Assembly (NCBI RefSeq): GCF_037893015.1
Contig: NC_133658.1
Span: 286,693,719-286,757,718 of the forward strand
Source: Macrotis lagotis
Lineage: Eukaryota > Chordata > Mammalia > Peramelemorphia > Peramelidae
Length of the DNA: 64,000 bases
Reading direction: 5' to 3'
Program-made: the position numbers and the translations under genes
The notes under the pieces: model-generated
Told to the model about the DNA's origin: nothing
Seen by the model: the letters and a program-made list of their open reading frames with translations, nothing else
Databases searched by the model: none
Shown: piece by piece, positions 57,701-64,000 of the stretch
Numbering within the stretch: position 1 is the first letter of the stretch
Layout of the letters: every line of letters starts with the position of its first letter

Positions 57701-60700
57701 TGAATTAAAGCATTAAAATTGGATTCAAATGATGTAGTTTCAAAATATGGCTCTCCCACTCCAGGCATTTGCTCTCTCATCTACAAAGGGTCAGAATAAA
57801 TGATGGATCTCCAGAGTGCTTCCCAGCTCTAACATCCTAGGATTCTACAGATTTCTCACAAGGATGTTTCATATGTGACCCCCAGGCTGGAGGAGTTGAT
57901 TCTGAAAGACTCTGCTCTCTGTCCTCATGGCCATATCCAATATCCTCATTTGACCAGTTTTCAACCAAAAGTTGCTTCTGATCTCAAGGGTATTGCTTAA
58001 TCAAAGAAAGTCCACATTGAGCAAGAGGAGGAAGCAAAGAAAGGTGTTCCCTCTTTTCATACCCCTTCCCTTCATTTACTCTGATCACTCTCCATGACTA
58101 TAACTGTTCTGTTTGCTTCCTCTGAAGACATTTTACTTTATCTGGTATTCAGCACATTGTGACAGCTGATAAAGAGACCCTGAAAGGAGTAAAGCAAAGG
58201 TCAAAGAAGGAAGCAGTATTAAGAGAATAAGCACAGCTGTCCAGGAAGTCCAAAGGAGCTGCTAAGCAGGTGTCTTTCTTAGTATTTGCAGCTTTTTGCC
58301 ATGGGGGTGGCTCCTGAAAAGTCTGAAACAGGTCCCACTCTCCAAGTAGGAAAAACTGAGGCTCAGAGGTGATGAGTTATCCATAGTCCCAGAGAGTGAG
58401 GTCAAGTCAATTCAATTCAAAAAGCATTTATTTGGAATGTGGGGTGGTATTATGGATTGATCCCTGGATTTAGAGTCCAACACTAGCTGTATGAGCCTGG
58501 TAAGTCCCCCAACCTCTCTGGATCTCAGTTTCCTCATCTGTCAAATGAAGAGATTTTATGCAATGACCTCAAAGGCCCTTTAGTTCTAAATCTACAATCC
58601 TATCTGGTTTGAGCCTTGGGATGAAGCGTCCAATCTCTTGGCTCTCACAGACTGAGACCCCCAACCCAGTACTCACTGGGAGCTGGGTCTCTCTCAAGTT
58701 GAAAATGAAGTACTTCTCTCACTTGAGGCCTGGGCCAGCTATGAACTTAGAAACAGCATTAGAGACTCTTACAGTTGAAAGGGATTGGAGAAACCAAAGA
58801 CCAACTCCCCTCCTTTACAGAAGAGGAAAGAAAGGTCCAGATGAAGGAAGCAATTTTGACTGGAGATACTGTAATAACCAATGAGTGGCGGGTCCATGGC
58901 TAGACCCCAAATGTCCCAACTCATCTTTCTTTCCCTTACAGTATGATTTGTCTTACAGGTTTATGTGTCTGAGATCTCCCACCCTGGAGTTCGGGGAACT
59001 CTGGGGGCTACACCCCAGATCATGGCTGTCTTTGGGTCCCTCTTGCTCTATGCTCTGGGTGAGTATCTTTTTTCTGATGGGGGAGGTAGGGTGGAAGCAG
59101 GGATTATCAGTCAACAAACAAACATCTGTCTGACACATACTATGTTCAAAGGCCCCAGATCACTGTCAGTTATTCCCTGAGGAGGGTTCTCTAACTCAAT
59201 AGAACCAACTTGCTGCTCTCAGGGAGCTTACAATTTAATTGAGTTGACAGGAAACATATAAAAATAACAAGCAATGCAGATTAGACCCAGAGTTCCCATC
59301 CTAGGGTTAAATTGCATCCCCAAAGGCAACTGAATTTGGAGTCAGGATGTGACAAGAAAAAGAAGAGACTGAGGAAGATCTTCAGAGTCTATCAATTTAT
59401 TTATTTATTTATTTACTTATTGCAGGAGTTAAGTGACTTGTCGAGGGTCCTACAGTAACCACAGCTAGTAAATCTCAAATGTCTGAAGCTGGATTTGATC
59501 TCAGATCCTCCTGACTCCAAGACTGGTGCCCCATCCATTGAGTCACCTAGCTACCCCCACCTGAGTGTTTTGATTTATTAAGCAATTAATGCTTAATAAC
59601 TGGAACCAGACCTGCTCAACTTAGGTACTTGACCCCCAAAACAGGGGAGATTGAGTTTCATACATTAAAAATAATTAATCACATGAGGCCAATTAATTAA
59701 AAAAAGGAGACAATATAACATTGGGTAATTTGATTTCTAATTGGATAAAAGATTAGGGATTTTTCAAGTTGGGAGGACATCAGAAAAGGAGGTGCTCACA
59801 ATCAAAGGAACATGGAAATAATAACTGAGTGATCAGCACAGGGCCCTTTTTCAGATAAGACATATAGGTTGCTTGAGATGTACAACTTTGGAACTGACTG
59901 GCTTTCTGGTCAGCACAACTGAGGTCTTTGGTTGAGGGTCTCTAAGCAGCAAGAAAAGGTAGCTCAGTTTCCCAATCACCCAGAGCTAGGTTCAAAAAAT
60001 CTAATAAAGTTTCCTCCCAATTCCCACAATTGAATAAACTTTTCTCACAAAACAGAATTTGGACTAGCTTCATAACTGAATAGAAATGGAACTGAGCTAG
60101 CTCCAGAATTAAGTCACAAAATGGAATCAGTGCAGTTCACTCAATCCCTTCAATTCCTTCAAGGAAGACCTGAGTTCGAGTTCTGCCTCAGAAATTTATT
60201 AACTGTGTAGGTTTGGGCAAATCACTTAATATCCCTTAAGTCTCAGCTTCCTCATAATAACAGAATATTTCTCATAGAGTTGTGAGGATTAAAAGGAGAG
60301 AATATATATGTAAACTTTTAAGGTATTATAGAAATATCAGCTATTATTACTCCTCATGGCATGGGAATTTTTGGTCAATAGCTATATTATTCTGTTGAAA
60401 TTAGTAGAATTTATTTACTTTCACATTAAATGGGGGGGGGGAATTATAATGAAAGCCAAGGGTATGGGGACCAAAAAAAAAGGTTGAGATTTGATATAGA
60501 CAGTGGATAACAAGTGCCATCTGAGAAGAACAAGCTGCAAGCACCACAGGGGGAGAGGGCACTGTGGACCCAAGTGGTCAGTGATGGATGGATGGGGAAG
60601 ATACTGTCTTAGATCCCCAATCCGGTGGTCCTGGAGGCCCAGGGAGGTGTGGAGAGAGGCAATCCCTCATGACTAGCATGCCTTCCTCTCCTCCCTTGGT

Positions 60701-61105
60701 CCAGAATCTCCTCTGACTTTCTTCTGCCCTCTCTCCCCTTCATTCCCCAGGCTTGAAGATGCCCTGGCGCTGGCTGGCAGTGGCTGGAGAGGTGCCTGTA
60801 TTTATCATGATGATACTTCTGTGTTTTATGCCCAACTCCCCTCGCTTCCTCCTCTCCCAGGGCAAGGAGGAGGAAGCCCTAAATGCACTGGCCTGGCTCC
60901 GAGGTAGAGACACAGACTTCCAAAGGGAATTCCAGCAAATCAAAATCAGTGTCCAGAGACAGGTAAGGGAGGTAGACATTACCAAATGAAACTATGCACC
61001 AATGGGAGGGTCACATGTTAAAAACTTGGTCCAGAGCTCCTCACTTGGAGTCTGTGTACTTTTTAAAATTTTTGATGACTATATTTCAATATAATTTATT
61101 TCCCT

Positions 61106-61159
<54 letters not shown>

Positions 61160-63800
61160 CATTCATTTAAAAAACTATTCTGAAGACACAGTGGATAGAG
61201 CACTGGCCCTGGAGTGAGTCAAGAGGACCTGTGTTCAAATCTGAACTCAGACAGTTAATAATTACCTAGCTGTGCGGCCTTGGGCAAGCCACTTAACCCC
61301 ATTGCCTTGCAAAACAACAACACAACAAAAGCTTCTGAGAAAGATTCCAGAGTTTTCACCAGACTGATGAAAGGGTCCAAAACACAGCAAAGTTAAGAAT
61401 CCCTAGGCCAGAAGAGGTAGGACCCCTGCCTCAGTGGAAGCCTCTAGGTGGCCCAGACAGAGCTACTCTATAAAGACCTTCTTTCAGTGGGCTACCTTAA
61501 ATTTGCACCTCAAGTAATATTTCAGGTACCTCTTCTTCAGCCTCCTTAAGGAAGACCAATGCTGTAACTCATATTTCTTTTGGGTAGGGGGAGGAAGGGG
61601 AGGGAAGAAAAGGACAAAGATGGGGCACAGACACTCTGGGATACCCCAAGTGTGTGGCTGCTATTGGGGGAGGAAACCCCCAAAGGCTGTACCCATGCCC
61701 ATGTCTCCAGAGCAGTCGACTGTCATGGACTGAGTTACGGGACCCTTTCATATACAAGCCCATCACCATCGCCGTTCTGATGAGATTCCTGCAACAGCTA
61801 ACAGGTGTCACCCCCCTCCTGGTATACCTGCAGTCTATCTTCCACAACACTGCTGTCCTGCTGGTGAGAAAATACATGATCCTCCCCATGTTACCTGCCC
61901 AGAGACCTGTCAGCATCTGCCTTCCTATAAGGAGAGCACCACACTCCCTATTTCTAGAAGATTGGGGGTGGGGGGATGCTCGAAGAAGACACCATGTGCC
62001 TCACTGTTCCTTGTCTACTACTTGCAGTGGCTGCCTGAAATCCCTCCATTAAAGTGGTTCCTTTGGGTTAATTCACTGTTTTCAGGAAAGCCCCTGTGAG
62101 AGTACAGCATGGATTGAACTGACCATCTAGCAAAGAGTTCTGGGGAAATGGGACCTGGAATGGATGTTTGCTAAGGAGGGGGGGTCAGGAAAAGTCTGGC
62201 ATAAGTTCTCTTCATAATTTTTCCGGGGTTCCTGGAATGCCCAGACTTCATCCCTGAGTCACTCATTCCATTGAAGGTAGAGATGGCACTAAACCCTGTG
62301 ATAGTTTCTCCTCCTCAACCCCTTCATTTCCTCACCTCATCATGAGACAATGAAAGCCAAAGGCAGGGTGATAGTATTCCCCAAATCCTGGGAAGTCCCA
62401 GCCCTGCTCCTACCTTGGGAAGCCAGACTTGTGAGCACTGATATCCCCCACCTCATGTGTCCCAGCCCCCGGAGGAGGATGCAGCCATCGTGGGGGCTAT
62501 GAGGCTCGTCTCTGTCCTAATCGCAGCTATCACCATGGATAGAGCAGGTCGGAAGATTCTTCTCTTTGTCTCAGGTATGGCTCCTGCCCCACTGCCCAGA
62601 GATGACAGCATCCCCCATTCCCTGACTATGAAACCTCCTTGTCTTCTCGGTTCACAGCATTCATTATGTTTGTGGCAAACCTGGCTCTGGGGCTCTATAA
62701 CCAAATGAATCCCCAGCTTCCAGCCCCCAACACCACCATGGAGCTGACCAACTCGGCCCTTGAGAAGTCAGGTTCAGGGAACTACCTTATGCTGGTGCCC
62801 CTCTTTGCCACCATGCTCTTCATCATGGGTATGTGCTGCTTGAGCCTCTACCCCCCCCACACATGCACCCAGGGTATGGACAGGAATGAGGAGGGTTGAT
62901 AGGGTGAGAGAAGTTAATCAGGATAACCCTGGAGAGCCTGGGTCATTGCCTGGAACCCAAACAAGTAACTGGGATTGTGACATGCTCTATTTTGTGCATA
63001 CCCAAGCGACGGTTGGTGTATATCTATAATGTGTGAAAACAGAAATGGTCTATGGTCTATGTGGAATGGTGGGTTGAGCCTATGTGAATCTGAGGGGATG
63101 TTTGTGTTGGGGGCCTGGTCTGGGGTGCATGTACAACTGTGTGTATGGGGAAAGGGGCCAATCTGATCAGGGCTCCCTCTAGACTGGTATTGTCAAAGAG
63201 CCCTAAGGTATTAAGAAACCCCAAGAGTAGCTGGTGTTAGGGATATAGAGTGGACAGTTGATCCCACAATAATCCAGTACTAAGAACAGTGGATAAAATG
63301 CTGGGTCTAGAGTCAGGAAGACCAAGTTCAAATCTGGCCTCAAACTTTCCTAGCTATGTCACCCTGGGCAAGTCACTTACCTGTTTAACCTTGTTTCCTC
63401 TTCTGTAAAAAGAGCAGTAGAAAGGAAATGACAAAAGTACTCCAGTATCTTTACCAAGAAAAGAGGGTCACAAAGAGTTGGACACAATTGAAATGACTAA
63501 CAATATCATGATAGAGCCAAACTTCCTGCATCGGGTTTGGAAGGGGTTAGACAGTAAGGGGCAGTCACTCCCTTGGAAAGCTGAGCTCTTTTTTCACAGA
63601 ACCATTCTCAGCATTTGCTACCCACCTTGGGTCTCTCTTGCTCTCTTTCCATAGGCTATGCCATGGGCTGGGGCCCTATCACCTGGCTTCTCATGTCGGA
63701 GATCCTCCCACTGAAGGCCCGAGGGGTGGCCTCGGGGCTCTGTGTTCTGGTCAGCTGGCTCACAGCCTTCGGGCTCACCAAGGCTTTCCCACTGGTGGTG
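54628..63800 (+). CDS. SLC2A6: SLC2A6 (GLUT6) facilitative hexose transporter, exons 1-9, 3' end outside window
   Basis: The spliced CDS joins 54628-54716, 56474-56636, 57223-57429, 58959-59058, 60751-60962, 61711-61863, 62466-62574, 62658-62828 and 63655-63800 (1,350 nt, 450 codons, no stop, every intron GT-AG). The product is a 12-TM major facilitator superfamily sugar porter; TM1-11 are encoded here. Recognised by close resemblance to mammalian GLUT6: an N-terminal di-leucine (L5-L6), GRK loops at 106-108 and 336-338, the PVYVSE motif at 153-158, SPRFLL at 216-221, QQLTG at 285-289, an N-glycosylation site in the extracellular loop before TM10 (N369), and TWLLMSE at 411-417. GLUT6 is known as an intracellular (endolysosomal) class III hexose transporter. 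About 57 residues, including TM12 and the PETKGR-type motif, should lie in the next exon. It is not GLUT8: the loop sequences fit GLUT6 throughout. No frameshift or missing key residue is seen. Confidence 0.96.
55265..55475 (+). mobile_element. MAR1-type long SINE (SLC2A6 intron 1)
   Basis: aaatggaatcaggaagacca, atgtgaccttgggcag, ccatttggggtcacaaagat. Confidence 0.88.
55663..55815 (+). mobile_element. Short SINE, variant-tail subtype (intron 1)
   Basis: Head ggggcagctgggtggcacaa with an internal deletion (gatagaagccctggagt). Tail cattgccttaagtaaataaa then aaattaaag, as in the copy at 14096. Confidence 0.9.
55827..55930. mobile_element. Relic related to the 52.84-52.93 kb spacer
   Basis: Shares actttttaaa/ttaatct-type words, TTTTCTCCATCACTTT and AAAATAATAA, in the same order, with the right part of the inverted-repeat spacer. 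Confidence 0.65.
55980..56240 (-). mobile_element. L3/CR1-like relic (intron 1)
   Basis: gccttctcttctcaagacta, catcctcaatttcttcactc, cttcctttggacacattcca. Confidence 0.65.
56474..56636 (+). CDS. SLC2A6: SLC2A6 coding exon 2 (residues 30-84, TM1)
   Basis: The acceptor is CCCTAG and the donor GTAAGG; the exon ends in phase 0 after G84. It encodes TM1 (about residues 37-59, with a GNFSFGYA core), the short first extracellular loop and the start of TM2. The short loop 1 is typical of class III GLUTs, which carry their glycosylation site in loop 9 instead. Confidence 0.95.
57223..57429 (+). CDS. SLC2A6: SLC2A6 coding exon 3 (residues 85-153, TM2-TM4)
   Basis: The acceptor is CTTCACAG and the donor is CCA|GTAAGG; the exon is 69 whole codons. 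It encodes TM2, the cytosolic D103-L-L-G-R-K108 loop signature of sugar porters, TM3, and TM4 containing G137-R138 and the GFAGG run. Reading past the donor hits a stop after a few codons, which supports the splice site. Confidence 0.96.
57430..58958 (+). other. SLC2A6 intron 3
   Basis: This 1,529-bp intron contains MIR/MIR3-like relics at about 57650-57850 and 58440-58605 (cctcagtttcctcatctg core, tail with agttctaaatctacaatc). The rest is unremarkable. Confidence 0.8.
58959..59058 (+). CDS. SLC2A6: SLC2A6 coding exon 4 (residues 154-187, TM5)
   Basis: The acceptor is TCTTACAG and the donor GTGAGT; the exon is 33 codons plus one base of G187. It completes the PVYVSE signature after TM4, followed by R165-G166 and TM5. 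Q173 sits where GLUT1 has the substrate-contacting TM5 glutamine (family-based inference). Confidence 0.95.
59059..60750 (+). other. SLC2A6 intron 4
   Basis: This 1,692-bp intron contains a minus-strand short-SINE relic (about 59395-59560, preceded by a TTTA run) and a plus MIR relic (about 60165-60350). The remaining sequence is unclassified. Confidence 0.8.
60751..60962 (+). CDS. SLC2A6: SLC2A6 coding exon 5 (residues 187-257, TM6 and large cytosolic loop)
   Basis: The acceptor is TTCCCCAG and the donor GTAAGG; the exon ends in phase 0 after Q257. It encodes TM6 (about 193-213), the P214-N-S-P-R-F-L-L motif that follows TM6 in sugar porters, and the charged intracellular loop with WLRG at 235-238. 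Confidence 0.95.
61111..61157. repeat. (TA)n microsatellite (SLC2A6 intron 5)
   Basis: About 23 TA units, 190 bp after exon 5. Confidence 0.98.
61186..61330 (+). mobile_element. Short SINE, 5'-truncated (SLC2A6 intron 5)
   Basis: Starts at cacagtggatagagcactgg; core attacctagctgtgcggcct; tail gccttgcaaaacaacaacac. Confidence 0.9.
61711..61863 (+). CDS. SLC2A6: SLC2A6 coding exon 6 (residues 258-308, TM7)
   Basis: The acceptor is TGTCTCCAG and the donor GTGAGA; the exon is 51 whole codons. It covers the end of the central loop and TM7 with Q285-Q286-L-T-G289, the position of the GLUT1 QQLSG hexose-binding glutamines. Confidence 0.95.
62466..62574 (+). CDS. SLC2A6: SLC2A6 coding exon 7 (residues 309-345, TM8)
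   Basis: The acceptor is TGTCCCAG and the donor GTATGG; the exon is 36 codons plus one base of A345. It encodes TM8 and the second D-x-x-G-R-K loop (D333 to K338), the mirror of the first-half GRK motif. Confidence 0.95.
62658..62828 (+). CDS. SLC2A6: SLC2A6 coding exon 8 (residues 345-402, TM9, glycosylated loop 9, TM10)
   Basis: The acceptor is GTTCACAG and the donor GTATGT. The intron before it is only 83 bp (62575-62657). The exon encodes TM9, an extended extracellular loop with one N-x-T sequon (N369-T-T371), and most of TM10. Loop 9 glycosylation is the class III GLUT arrangement. Confidence 0.95.
62829..63654 (+). other. SLC2A6 intron 8
   Basis: This 826-bp intron has a G/T-rich stretch at about 62990-63150 and a MAR1-type SINE relic at about 63285-63505. 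Confidence 0.8.
63285..63505 (+). mobile_element. MAR1-type long SINE (SLC2A6 intron 8)
   Basis: gtctagagtcaggaagacca, ccctgggcaagtcacttacc, gggtcacaaagagttggaca. Confidence 0.88.
63655..63800 (+). CDS. SLC2A6: SLC2A6 coding exon 9 (residues 402-450, TM10-TM11)
   Basis: The acceptor is TTTCCATAG and the donor GTGAGT; the exon ends in phase 0 after V450. It carries the [12 protein letters not shown] motif (W412 aligns with the GLUT1 TM10 tryptophan), R424-G425, and TM11 with W436. The following terminal exon is off the window. Confidence 0.95.
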
Positions 63801-64000
63801 GTGAGTCCCATTCCACCAAGCCCACTTACAGGGAATAAGGATAAGAAGCAAGGATCGAGGAAGGCTGGGAACTCCTGCAAACTGACCCCATCCAGTTCTA
63901 GATATCAATGGCTCCAGCCTCCTGCTGCTCCCTATCTCTGGGCAGGACATGTAATACTTCATTCCTTCCTTCATTAGTTTATTGGTTCAAATAGCACATG

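Overview
The window is nuclear DNA from a vertebrate, almost certainly a marsupial. The only protein-coding gene I can support has nine GT-AG-spliced exons. The rest is dense with retroposons of metatherian type: a short tRNA-derived SINE with a pol III A-box-like TGGCGTAGTGG head and an A-rich tail; a longer SINE whose far end resembles the RTE/BovB-type tail of marsupial MAR1/SINE1 elements; MIR/MIR3-type CORE-SINEs; L2 and L3/CR1 relics; and 5'-truncated L1 3' ends. An Australian lineage, perhaps a dasyurid, is my inference from the look of the short SINE and was not tested by search. Family names given to repeats come from memory of consensus sequences and are approximate, as are most repeat boundaries unless a target-site duplication (TSD) is quoted.

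Layout. Positions 1-54,100 are intergenic. Every ORF there looks like chance, low-complexity or transposon sequence. Against the repeat background stand four repeat-poor blocks that look like candidate conserved noncoding elements (about 3.6-3.96, 19.75-20.0, 24.72-25.15 and 29.69-30.0 kb), a CTCF-like motif cluster at 40.8 kb, a 40-bp-arm hairpin at 42.92 kb, an internally deleted pogo/Tc2-like DNA transposon at 36.07-36.93 kb interrupted by a SINE, a minus-strand solo-LTR-like segment near 46 kb, a minisatellite at 52.0 kb and a 91-bp-arm inverted repeat at 52.3-53.0 kb. Young SINEs are concentrated between 35 and 52 kb, many with clean 10-16 bp TSDs, and several sit inside older elements, giving a relative chronology.

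Positions 54,170-63,800 hold the promoter and first nine coding exons of SLC2A6 (GLUT6, a class III facilitative hexose transporter) on the plus strand. All nine splice junctions join in frame to give 450 residues. The last coding exon (TM12 and the C-terminal tail) lies beyond the right edge. In placental mammals the gene 5' of SLC2A6 is MYMK. I looked for it by eye and did not find it, so it probably lies left of the window. No operon, CRISPR, plasmid, phage or other prokaryotic feature is present.
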